From assembly GCA_036406595.1 (NCBI GenBank), contig DASXAR010000056.1, forward strand, positions 1-19,131: a stretch of 19,131 bases of DNA. Direction: 5' to 3'. Under the pieces are notes generated by a model. That model made no database searches and had not been told where the DNA came from. It was given only the letters and a program-made list of their open reading frames with translations. The position numbers and the translations under genes are program-made. Below, one piece after another: positions 14,601-19,131 of the stretch; position 1 is the first letter of the stretch; each line of letters begins with the position of its first letter. This stretch comes from VRUE01 sp036406595 (GTDB lineage Bacteria; Actinomycetota; Thermoleophilia; Solirubrobacterales; 70-9).

Positions 14601-14930
14601 TCACGCCTGATCGTCCGGGGAGTAGCGGTAGCCGATCCCGTTGTGGGTATGGATCAGCTCGCACCCCGGCAGCGCCTCACGAAGCTTCGAGCGGAGGCGG
14701 CTGACGTAGACGTCGACCGAGCGGTCATCGCGGCGTGGCGCCCGACCCCAGACGTCGGCGTATAGCTCCTCGCGCGTCATGATCCGCTGAGGGTGGGCCG
14801 CCAGGCTCGTCAGCACCTGCAGCTCGCGCACGGTGAGGCTCAGAGGACGGCCATCCACGAGGGCGGCGTGCTCCTCGGGCCTGATCTCGAGACCGCCCGC
14901 CGGCCTCCCCTCGTGAACTTGGTCCGCCAT
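14601..14930 (-). CDS. Receiverless PhoB/OmpR-type winged-helix DNA-binding protein
   Basis: This 109-residue protein consists only of the effector domain of OmpR/PhoB regulators. LSLTVRELQVLTSLAAHPQR (30-49) is helix 1 plus the turn, MTREELYADVW (51-61) is helix 2, DDRSVDVYVSRLRSKLRE (68-85) is the recognition helix, and IHTHNGIGYRYSPD is the wing hairpin. No receiver domain precedes it: upstream is a PHO box, then the next gene's stop. ATG 14930 is preferred; a TTG at 14939 would add three residues. It lies between pstS and a full-length regulator, so it probably binds PHO boxes. Its activity would depend on expression or partner binding rather than phosphorylation. Confidence 0.88.
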   Translation of the reverse strand: MADQVHEGRPAGGLEIRPEEHAALVDGRPLSLTVRELQVLTSLAAHPQRIMTREELYADVWGRAPRRDDRSVDVYVSRLRSKLREALPGCELIHTHNGIGYRYSPDDQA

Positions 14931-14939
14931 CGCGGGCAA

Positions 14940-14959
14940 GGATCCCGCCGCCGGGATCC
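14940..14959 (-). promoter_or_regulatory. Hairpin at the start of the receiverless regulator mRNA
   Basis: GGATCCCG (14940-14947) and CGGGATCC (14952-14959) form a perfect 8-bp stem with a 4-base loop. It lies between the PHO box and the start codon and ends 9 bases before ATG 14930 (directly at the alternative TTG 14939). No clear ribosome binding site exists outside it, so folding may limit translation. It could instead be an operator palindrome. Confidence 0.4.
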
Positions 14960-14963
14960 AGGG

Positions 14964-15003
14964 CGGTTACCCCGAGGTAAACGGCTTGTGAACGCCCTGT
15001 GAA
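14964..15003 (-). promoter_or_regulatory. PHO box upstream of the receiverless regulator (four 11-bp repeats)
   Basis: On the plus strand the 7-mers CGGTTAC (14964), AGGTAAA (14975), TTGTGAA (14986) and CTGTGAA (14997) start exactly 11 bp apart. The pattern and the order of repeat variants parallel the pstS box (GTTAC first, TGTGAA last). Read toward the gene they are TTCACAG, TTCACAA, TTTACCT and GTAACCG. The box begins 33 bases upstream of ATG 14930 and 13 bases after the stop of the upstream regulator, giving this small gene its own phosphate-responsive promoter. Confidence 0.78.
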
Positions 15004-15016
15004 GTTGAGGCGACTC

Positions 15017-15790
15017 TCAGGCCGCCGAGATGCGCGTGTCGTCCCGGTCCGGCTCGGCCACCGGGAGACCCGCGAGGGGGTCCTTCTCCGCGCGGCCGCC
15101 ACTCGGCTCGGGATCGAAGCGATAGCCGACCCCGAAGTGCGTGTGGATGTAGGACCATCCCGGCGAGCACTTCTCCAGCTTCTGTCGCAGCTTGCGAATG
15201 AAGACATCGACCGAGCGGTCGCCGTGCGCCATCGCGTAGCCCCAGACGCGCTGGTAGATCGCATCGCGCTCGAGCACCTGGCCCGCCGATTCGGCGAGCA
15301 GCTGGAGCAGCTCGAACTCACGGCGGGTCAGATCGAGGCTGCGTCCGCCGACGAAGGCCTGGAACCGGTCGCCGCGCACCTCGAGGTCGCCGGCGACGAT
15401 CGGGGTTGGCTCGAGCTTCGACCTGGCGCGACGCCTGCGGCGAAGCACGGCTTCGACGCGGGCGATGACCTCTTCGGGGTGACATGGCTTCCCCACCCAG
15501 TCGTCGACGCCCAGCCGGAGCCCCCGCACCCGCTGCGCGACGGTCGAGCGCTCGGTGCAGACGATCACGCCCAGGTCGGGAAGGATCCCGCAGATCCGCT
15601 CGAGGTATGCCCAGCCCTCGTCGCCGAGGACCGCGGGGTTGACGACGAGGGCGTTGAGCTTCATCGCCACCAGCTCCTCGGGCGGGATCGCGCCGGCGAG
15701 GCTTCGCTGCTGCCAGCCGATCACCTCGGTGCGCTTCGAGAGGACGGTGACAAAGCCGCTGTCGTCGTCGATCACCGCAAGCCGGATCAT
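15017..15790 (-). CDS. PhoB/OmpR-family response regulator with atypical receiver
   Basis: This 257-residue protein has a receiver domain (about 1-118) and a winged-helix domain (about 130-228: LTRREFELLQLLAESAGQVL, DRSVDVFIRKLRQKLEK, IHTHFGVGYRFD). The acidic pair Asp8/Asp9, Thr79 and Lys101-Pro102 are kept, but the phosphoacceptor strand reads NALVVNPAV: Asn51 stands where PhoB has Asp53. Normal phosphorylation is therefore unlikely. ATG 15790 is chosen because the receiver begins there (MIRLAVIDDD) and a promoter lies just upstream; the longer frame adds 18 unrelated residues. The Arg/Asp-rich tail (about 229-257) is unusual. It probably controls the PHO boxes around it. Confidence 0.9.
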   Translation of the reverse strand: MIRLAVIDDDSGFVTVLSKRTEVIGWQQRSLAGAIPPEELVAMKLNALVVNPAVLGDEGWAYLERICGILPDLGVIVCTERSTVAQRVRGLRLGVDDWVGKPCHPEEVIARVEAVLRRRRRARSKLEPTPIVAGDLEVRGDRFQAFVGGRSLDLTRREFELLQLLAESAGQVLERDAIYQRVWGYAMAHGDRSVDVFIRKLRQKLEKCSPGWSYIHTHFGVGYRFDPEPSGGRAEKDPLAGLPVAEPDRDDTRISAA

Positions 15791-15814
15791 CTGTTGGGAG
15801 TGCAAACCAGCGCG

Positions 15815-15844
15815 ATTGTAGGCGCAAAGGACGATGGCGCCCAA
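15815..15844 (-). promoter_or_regulatory. Sigma70-like promoter of the atypical response regulator
   Basis: Read on the minus strand, TTGGGC (15844-15839) is followed after 18 bases by TACAAT (15820-15815). The ATG at 15790 lies 24 bases beyond the -10, so the leader would be short (about 18 bases). I see no strong ribosome binding site in it. The absence of a TTCAC repeat in this orientation suggests basal expression. Confidence 0.5.
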
Positions 15845-15859
15845 TGCGCCCCGCGGCGT

Positions 15860-15877
15860 TTCACAGGTTGTTCACAG
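15860..15877 (+). promoter_or_regulatory. PHO-box-like direct repeat facing the small RNA candidate
   Basis: TTCACAGGTTGTTCACAG is two identical TTCACAG units 11 bp apart. It differs by one base from the last two units of the PHP-GT operon box (8671-8688, other strand). It points rightward, away from the response regulator, and no protein gene lies rightward on the plus strand before 16982. TATTTG (15898-15903) is a possible -10. A second pair, TTCTCCG (15918) and TTCACCT (15929), is also 11 bp apart, 20 bases before AACAAT (15955-15960), and could be an alternative promoter. Confidence 0.55.
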
Positions 15878-15908
15878 CTGACCCGCTGAAATCGCCCTAT
15901 TTGCGGAA

Positions 15909-16027
15909 ACCACGCGGTTCTCCGGATCTTCACCTCCACCTTTCGGGCACGGTGAACAATCCGGGCCTCACGAGAATCCTCTCTCGTCTCCGCGAACGGC
16001 CCACTGCCCCGGGCCGTTCGCTTTTTC
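15909..16027 (+). ncRNA. Candidate phosphate-regulated small RNA
   Basis: This is a roughly 119-base plus-strand transcript predicted from a PHO-box-like site on the left and an intrinsic terminator on the right, in a 314-base gap without a convincing gene. Three stem-loops are visible. The first pairs CCGGAT/ATCCGG and TTCACC/GGTGAA (15922-15964, one small internal loop). The second pairs ACGAGA/TCTCGT (15970-15987). The third is the terminator (15992-16021). Loops 1 and 2 expose TCCACC and ATCCTC, and CACCTCC at 15931-15937 is complementary to Shine-Dalgarno sequences, which is typical of C-rich target-binding small RNAs. The 5' end is uncertain: with the second promoter option the RNA would be only about 60 bases. 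Confidence 0.5.
15992..16026 (+). terminator. Intrinsic terminator, plus strand
   Basis: GCGAACGGCCC (15992-16002) and GGGCCGTTCGC (16011-16021) form a perfect 11-bp stem with an 8-base loop, followed at once by TTTTT and CTCT. The T-run exists only on the plus strand, so it ends a rightward transcript. The nearest genes on both sides are leftward, which is the main evidence that a small RNA is made here. Confidence 0.88.
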
Positions 16028-16040
16028 TCTCGGGAGACGC

Positions 16041-16090
16041 CCCCTCCCTGACCCGCAGAGAGTCAGATATGGATGCGGGTCAGGGAGGGG
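16041..16090 (-). terminator. Long stem-loop downstream of uppP
   Basis: CCCCTCCCTGACCCGCA (16041-16057) and TGCGGGTCAGGGAGGGG (16074-16090) form a perfect 17-bp stem with a 16-base loop. It begins 14 bases after the uppP stop on the coding strand. No T-run follows, so termination would rest on stem strength or need a factor; RNA stabilisation is an alternative. It also stands between uppP transcription and the small RNA on the opposite strand. Confidence 0.55.
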
Positions 16091-16104
16091 CTTGGTGTCA
16101 ATGG

Positions 16105-16947
16105 TCAGAAGGTGGCCGGGCGAAGCCCGGTCGCGATGATCAGGAGGATCGCTGCGCCCGCGGCGTAGCGGTAGTAGACGAAGGGGCGGTAGGAGGTCGT
16201 GCGTAAGAGTCGCAGCAGGAAGGCGATCGCCAGGTAGCCGGAGACGGCGGCGGCGGCGGTTCCGACGATCATCGGGCCGGCCACGCCCCCGGGCAGGCCT
16301 TCGTGGATCGCGCTCGCTCCCTTGAAGACGGTCGCGCCGGCGACGATCGGGATCAGCAGGAGAAACGAGAAGCGGGCGGCGGCATCGCGGTCAAGCCCGA
16401 GGTACCGGCCCGCGGTGATCGTGATCCCCGACCGTGACGTGCCGGGCGCCAGCGCCAGCACCTGGGCGAGGCCGATGTAGAGGCCGTCCCTCACAGTCGT
16501 GTTTTGAAGAGCCTTGGTTTGGGGCAGGCGATCGGCGTACCCGAGGAGGGCGCCGAAGGCGATCAGCTGGATCGCGATCATCCAGGGCTCCCCGAGGTGG
16601 TCCTCGATGAAGCTCGAGCCGAGGCCTCCAAAGATCACCGCGGGCACCGTTCCCACCGCGAGGGCGACCGAGAGGCGCTCGAGCGGGGACTCGATCGCCC
16701 GGCGCCGGGCCACCTCGAGGAATGCTCGCGTGATCTCGACAACCTCGTGCCGGAAGTACACGATCGCGGCGAGCAGGGTTCCGGCGTGCAGGGCGACGTC
16801 GAAGGTCTTGTTGAAGGCGGGGTTGTCGAGCAGGAACGTGTAGTCCTGCAACCACGGGACGATGATCAGGTGACCCGAGGAGGAGATCGGCAGGAACTCG
16901 GTCAGGCCCTGCACGACCCCCAGCAGCAGGGCCTCTAGCTCCGACAT
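16105..16947 (-). CDS. uppP: Undecaprenyl-diphosphatase UppP (BacA)
   Basis: This 280-residue polytopic membrane enzyme dephosphorylates undecaprenyl diphosphate to recycle the lipid carrier of peptidoglycan and other wall polymers. Motif 1 is VVQGLTEFLPISSSGHLI (11-28), with Glu17 and His26; motif 2 is PGTSRSG (168-174), with the catalytic Arg172. Gln13 replaces the first Glu of the E. coli 'EGLTE' motif, a variant I believe is common in this family. TAGGAT, 9 bases before ATG 16947, may be its -10, giving a very short leader. Next to a PHO cluster it could also contribute phosphate recycling, but no PHO box is visible. Confidence 0.96.
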   Translation of the reverse strand: MSELEALLLGVVQGLTEFLPISSSGHLIIVPWLQDYTFLLDNPAFNKTFDVALHAGTLLAAIVYFRHEVVEITRAFLEVARRRAIESPLERLSVALAVGTVPAVIFGGLGSSFIEDHLGEPWMIAIQLIAFGALLGYADRLPQTKALQNTTVRDGLYIGLAQVLALAPGTSRSGITITAGRYLGLDRDAAARFSFLLLIPIVAGATVFKGASAIHEGLPGGVAGPMIVGTAAAAVSGYLAIAFLLRLLRTTSYRPFVYYRYAAGAAILLIIATGLRPATF

Positions 16948-16974
16948 TGGCGCCGCATCCTATTGCGCTAGATT
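16947..16974 (+). promoter_or_regulatory. Promoter of the small membrane protein (leaderless mRNA likely)
   Basis: TTGGCG (16947-16952), 16 bases, then TAGATT (16969-16974). The GTG start at 16982 follows the -10 by 7 bases, which is where transcription should begin, so the mRNA is probably leaderless. The same 34-base divergent gap also has TAGGAT for uppP on the other strand (plus positions 16957-16962), so the two promoters overlap face to face. Confidence 0.5.
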
Positions 16975-16981
16975 CCCCCGC

Positions 16982-17239
16982 GTGAGTACGCCTTCACGCC
17001 GCAGCCGAGCCGTCGCCGCCCTGTTCGCGGGCTTCACGATGCTGCTCCTCGCCGCGCCCTCGGCGCTCGCCGAGAACGGCGAAGGCCTGGCCGGGAGGAC
17101 GACGGACAAGACCGTCACCTTCTTCTGCTTCGGCGTGATCGGCTTCTTTGCCATTCTCGTGATCGTCCTCTCGCTCTGGCAGGGTCGGCTCGAGAAGCGC
17201 AAGGAACAGCGGGTCCACGACCTCCAGCGCTACTCCTGA
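16982..17239 (+). CDS. Small membrane protein with signal-like N-terminus, function unknown
   Basis: This 85-residue protein has a basic N-terminus and hydrophobic segment (about 9-30) ending in SALAEN, like a cleavable signal peptide. A polar stretch follows (31-43), then a transmembrane helix (about 45-66, FFCFGVIGFFAILVIVLSLW), and finally a highly charged cytoplasmic tail (EKRKEQRVHDLQRYS). It starts with GTG at 16982, seven bases after a -10 hexamer and with no ribosome binding site. It is the only clear plus-strand protein gene in the main body of the window. It is divergent from uppP and convergent with the HD gene (17-base gap). The family is not recognised. Confidence 0.75.
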   Translation: MSTPSRRSRAVAALFAGFTMLLLAAPSALAENGEGLAGRTTDKTVTFFCFGVIGFFAILVIVLSLWQGRLEKRKEQRVHDLQRYS

Positions 17240-17256
17240 TCGCCGAAGCTGTCCCG

Positions 17257-18111
17257 TCAATCCAGCCGGAAGCCGCTGAGCAGCCGCTTCTCCGTCTCGC
17301 CCTCGACGCGGGCCACGACCTCGATCTGGCCATCGAGCGGGGTGTCGCGGATCTTCGTCGCTAGCAGATCGTCGACCTGGAAGATCCCGGCCGAGTTGTT
17401 CAGCTCGATCTCGATCCGGACAGGCCGTTCCTCCCCCGCGTCGATTCGCACCTCGTCGATCGCGGCTGCCGAGATCGAGTGGATTCCCTCCTGCCCTGAC
17501 TGGAGGGGGATGCGCGAGCGTCCCTGCGCCATGTCGAGCGCGTCGGCTACGCGGACCACTCCCGCCTCGATCGTGTAGGGGGCGCCGCGGCGGCGGTGCC
17601 CGATGATCGCGTGGAGGATCTCCGAGGCGATGACCGTCCGCTTCGGCTCGCGGTAGGAGTCCTCGAGCAGGCGCTCGAGGGCCCCGTTGGCGAGGAAGAG
17701 GCTGTAGGCCTCGTGGTCGGCCCGGTGAATCGACATGCCGACGTCATGGAGGAGGGCGCCGCCCGCGACGACGACCTCGGCGTCCCGGGACGACATCCCG
17801 TGGTCGGCGACGGTCGCCGGCTCGACGCCCGCTCGGACCAGCAGCCGCAGCAGCCGCAGAGAGATGTTGAGGACGATCTGGGTGTGGACCCAGGAGTGGT
17901 CGGACATTCCCAGCCGTTCGGCGTGCACCTGGGCCATGTACCACCAGGTGCGCACCTGCTCGTCCTCGTTCACCGCCGAGAGGAATGCCTCGAGCTTGCG
18001 GTTGCCACGGGTCGGCGCCCGAACCCTGGCCTCGGCGACGGCCTCGGCCGGGGGCTTGCGACTGGGTCCCTCCGGGTCGGGCGCTGGGACGCGCTCGGCA
18101 TCGCTCATCAA
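17257..18111 (-). CDS. HD-domain phosphohydrolase
   Basis: This 284-residue soluble protein has a disordered, Pro/Ala/Arg-rich N-terminus (about 1-38) and then an HD domain. DHSWVHTQIV (His72), LLHDVGMSIHR (His122-Asp123, His129), ILHAIIGHRRRG (His167, His172) and VRVADALDMAQG (Asp190) provide metal ligands. The C-terminal part (about 215-284) is beta-rich. HD proteins hydrolyse phosphate esters of nucleotides and related compounds; the substrate cannot be told here. GAGG 7 bases before ATG 18111 supports the start. It is separated by 123 bases from the Rpf-like gene upstream and is probably a single-gene unit. Confidence 0.88.
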   Translation of the reverse strand: MMSDAERVPAPDPEGPSRKPPAEAVAEARVRAPTRGNRKLEAFLSAVNEDEQVRTWWYMAQVHAERLGMSDHSWVHTQIVLNISLRLLRLLVRAGVEPATVADHGMSSRDAEVVVAGGALLHDVGMSIHRADHEAYSLFLANGALERLLEDSYREPKRTVIASEILHAIIGHRRRGAPYTIEAGVVRVADALDMAQGRSRIPLQSGQEGIHSISAAAIDEVRIDAGEERPVRIEIELNNSAGIFQVDDLLATKIRDTPLDGQIEVVARVEGETEKRLLSGFRLD

Positions 18112-18196
18112 TAAACCTCGCGCTTCGCTCGCTGCGCGAACGACAAGATATGGACGCTTGCTCGCTCCGCGCTCATCGCGGCACCATCGTAGATAA
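18112..18196. repeat. Intergenic GC-rich direct repeat around AGATATGGACGC
   Basis: Two related segments about 34 bases apart, CGCTTCGCTCGCTGCGCG (18121) and CGCTTGCTCGCTCCGCGC (18155), flank and overlap AGATATGGACGC (18146-18157). Nearly the same core, AGATATGGATGC, occurs at 16065-16076 in the loop and stem of the uppP hairpin. This hints at a family of extragenic repeats. No gene is visible here. Confidence 0.3.
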
Positions 18197-18213
18197 GGGA
18201 GCGGGCGGCTCCC
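18197..18213 (-). terminator. Weak terminator after the Rpf-like gene
   Basis: GGGAGC (18197-18202) and GCTCCC (18208-18213) form a 6-bp stem with a 5-base loop. On the minus strand it is followed by TTATCT and lies 21 bases after the stop at 18235. It is plausible as a terminator of the Rpf-like gene. Confidence 0.4.
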
Positions 18214-18234
18214 GCGCCCGCGCGGAGTCCCGCC

Positions 18235-18726
18235 TCAGCCGCAGACGGGCCAGGGGCTGGAGCCGGCGCGGTCGTACAGCAGCGCCGCCCGATAGTCCTG
18301 CTCGGCCTCGGGCGCGGCGGCGGGGTCGCCGCTGCCGCCGACTGATTCCCAGGTGCCGAAGTCGAACTGGTACTTGCCGCGGTAGCTGCCGTCCGAGGAG
18401 ACCGCGGTTGGGTCGCCGCCCGACTCGCAGGCGCCGATCGCGTCGAGCGTCGCCTGCGAGACCCCGCCCGGGAGCGTCGAGAACGCTTCGCGCCTTTCGC
18501 GGCGCAGGCGTGTCCGCCTCGCGACGCGGATCCGGTGGACTCCGATCCGGATCGTGCGACGGAAGCTGCTGGTCGGCCGCGTCAGGGCCTCGCTCCCGAC
18601 CGGAACGGCCGGAGAGAGGCCGATTCGCTCGGCCGGGCCATGGCCGCCGGACGCCGCGAGGGCGGCCGCCGGGAAGGCGATGGCGATCAGAAGGACAGAT
18701 ACGGAATATGTTCGTTTTTGGCGCAA
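18235..18726 (-). CDS. Secreted Rpf-like transglycosylase
   Basis: This 163-residue protein has a signal peptide (about 1-25, ending AAALAA), a basic linker (about 55-80) and a C-terminal transglycosylase-like domain. GACESGGDPTAV contains the catalytic Glu101, followed by GSYRGKYQFDFGTWESVGG and the closing SSPWPVC. Cys100 and Cys162 probably form the fold's disulfide. This is the domain of resuscitation-promoting factors, which cleave peptidoglycan and stimulate growth from dormancy in actinobacteria. The start is TTG at 18726 with no clear ribosome binding site; no ATG or GTG fits better. A CRP-like palindrome lies 35 bases upstream. No LysM, G5 or other wall-binding domain is present. Confidence 0.88.
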   Translation of the reverse strand: MRQKRTYSVSVLLIAIAFPAAALAASGGHGPAERIGLSPAVPVGSEALTRPTSSFRRTIRIGVHRIRVARRTRLRRERREAFSTLPGGVSQATLDAIGACESGGDPTAVSSDGSYRGKYQFDFGTWESVGGSGDPAAAPEAEQDYRAALLYDRAGSSPWPVCG

Positions 18727-18761
18727 GCGCGGAACCGTGGCGAGGTCCCGCGCGCCGAAGC

Positions 18762-18775
18762 GTGACCGCGATCAC
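18762..18775. promoter_or_regulatory. CRP/FNR-type palindrome upstream of the Rpf-like gene
   Basis: GTGA, six bases, TCAC (18762-18775), followed by ACTTA, matches the CRP-family consensus TGTGA-N6-TCACA except for one outer base. It is centred about 42 bases upstream of the TTG start of the Rpf-like gene. Mycobacterial CRP (Rv3676) is known to activate rpfA, so the placement is meaningful, but a single 8-base match can arise by chance. Confidence 0.4.
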
Positions 18776-18784
18776 ACTTATCCC

Positions 18785-18985
18785 ATGAGAGTATGTATAA
18801 TGAATGATGCATGGCAAGCCGATTTCCCGCGCCCAGCTGCGCAAGCCCTCGCCTCTCTGGTCCGAGCGGAGTACCCGACCAATCGTTCGCTGGCCGAGAT
18901 AGCTGAGATTTGGGGAGAGGGGCTAACCGAGGATCAGGTCGCAGCCCTACGAGCCGCCGAACCGCTCCTCAGCCTCCGCGACTAG
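18785..18985 (+). CDS. Doubtful small ORF
   Basis: This is a 66-residue reading frame from ATG 18785, or 61 residues from ATG 18800. The peptide is mildly acidic with an amphipathic stretch (SLAEIAEIWGEGLTEDQVAAL, near 43-63), and codon third positions are fairly GC-rich. Its last 39 bases overlap the 3' end of the cut-off gene on the other strand. There is no clear ribosome binding site, and no family is recognised. It may be a real small regulator or a chance frame. Confidence 0.35.
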   Translation: MRVCIMNDAWQADFPRPAAQALASLVRAEYPTNRSLAEIAEIWGEGLTEDQVAALRAAEPLLSLRD

Positions 18986-19131
18986 GTTTCGCAAATAGTC
19001 GATGTAGAGGCGTGAGAGACCCGCCGCGCTCTGATCTTCGGGCCGTTTGCCCTGATGACGGCGGATCGGTGCATCGAGATTGAGGTTTATCTCGACTCGT
19101 AGATGGTCGGGGAGCTTGACGTAGTACTTGG
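18947..19131 (-). CDS. C-terminal fragment of an unknown protein
   Basis: The gene enters from the right edge; the last 61 codons are visible, ending in TAG at 18949-18947. The peptide begins YYVKLPDHLRVEINLNLD, continues through a basic segment (RRHQGKRPEDQ) and ends in a helix (SRLYIDYLRNLVAEAEERF). The open frame to the edge and the credible amphipathic helix argue that it is real. No family can be named from this piece. Its lower GC and CTA/ATA/TTG codons differ from the bulk of the window. Confidence 0.55.
   Translation of the reverse strand, partial: KYYVKLPDHLRVEINLNLDAPIRRHQGKRPEDQSAAGLSRLYIDYLRNLVAEAEERFGGS

Noticed and set aside
15844..16206. 120-residue plus-strand open frame across the small RNA region
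   Set aside because: It runs through an intrinsic terminator with a T-run and into the 3' end of uppP, has no ribosome binding site and no recognisable motif.
18796..18801. TATAAT on the plus strand
   Set aside because: No -35 at 16-18 bases, and a start from it would fall after both possible ATGs of the small ORF, so it does not support that gene.
1..19131. Search for CRISPR arrays, tRNA or rRNA genes, insertion sequences or integrases
   Set aside because: No spacer-repeat arrays, cloverleaf-like genes, rRNA segments, transposase motifs or flanking target duplications were seen.

Overview
The window is high-GC DNA with dense, overlapping genes, almost all on the minus strand. It has GTG and TTG starts, an Rpf-like secreted transglycosylase, TadE-like proteins and PhoB-type regulators next to pst. 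This fits an actinobacterium, probably class Thermoleophilia (Solirubrobacterales-like). That placement is inference from style and gene content, since no rRNA or other marker is present.

Layout from right to left, which is the main direction of transcription. (a) 18.2-19.1 kb: a cut-off unknown gene, a doubtful small ORF, a CRP-like palindrome and an Rpf-like secreted transglycosylase. (b) 17.0-18.1 kb: an HD-domain phosphohydrolase and a small membrane protein, divergent from uppP (16.1-16.9 kb). (c) 15.8-16.1 kb: a 314-base gap without a gene. It holds PHO-box-like repeats, two predicted stem-loops and a textbook plus-strand intrinsic terminator, and is best read as a phosphate-regulated small RNA gene. 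(d) 14.6-15.8 kb: two PhoB/OmpR-type regulators. One has a receiver whose phosphoacceptor Asp is Asn; the other has no receiver domain. (e) 8.7-14.5 kb: pstS-pstC-pstA-pstB-phoU-ppx. (f) 2.2-8.6 kb: a PHP-glycosyltransferase fusion, ppk1, a DUF47 Pit-accessory protein, pit and two small membrane proteins. (g) 0-1.8 kb: two TadE-like pilus-locus proteins, a hypothetical protein and the start of a Phd-VapC-type toxin-antitoxin pair, all overlapping one another.

The unifying theme is a phosphate (PHO) regulon. I find three sets of four 7-base repeats spaced exactly 11 bp apart, the actinobacterial PHO-box pattern. They lie upstream of pstS (14542-14581), the receiverless regulator (14964-15003) and the PHP-glycosyltransferase operon (8671-8710). 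A fourth, two-repeat site (15860-15877) faces the opposite way, toward the small RNA candidate. High-affinity uptake (Pst), low-affinity uptake (Pit), polyphosphate synthesis (PPK1), polyphosphate hydrolysis (Ppx) and a putative glycolipid/phosphoester enzyme would then respond to one signal. No PhoR-like histidine kinase is present, and neither regulator appears able to accept a phosphate in the usual way.

The most novel candidates are the PHO-box-linked small RNA with C-rich, anti-Shine-Dalgarno-like loops, the phosphorylation-deficient regulator pair, and the PHP-GT4 fusion as a possible one-polypeptide lipid-remodelling enzyme.
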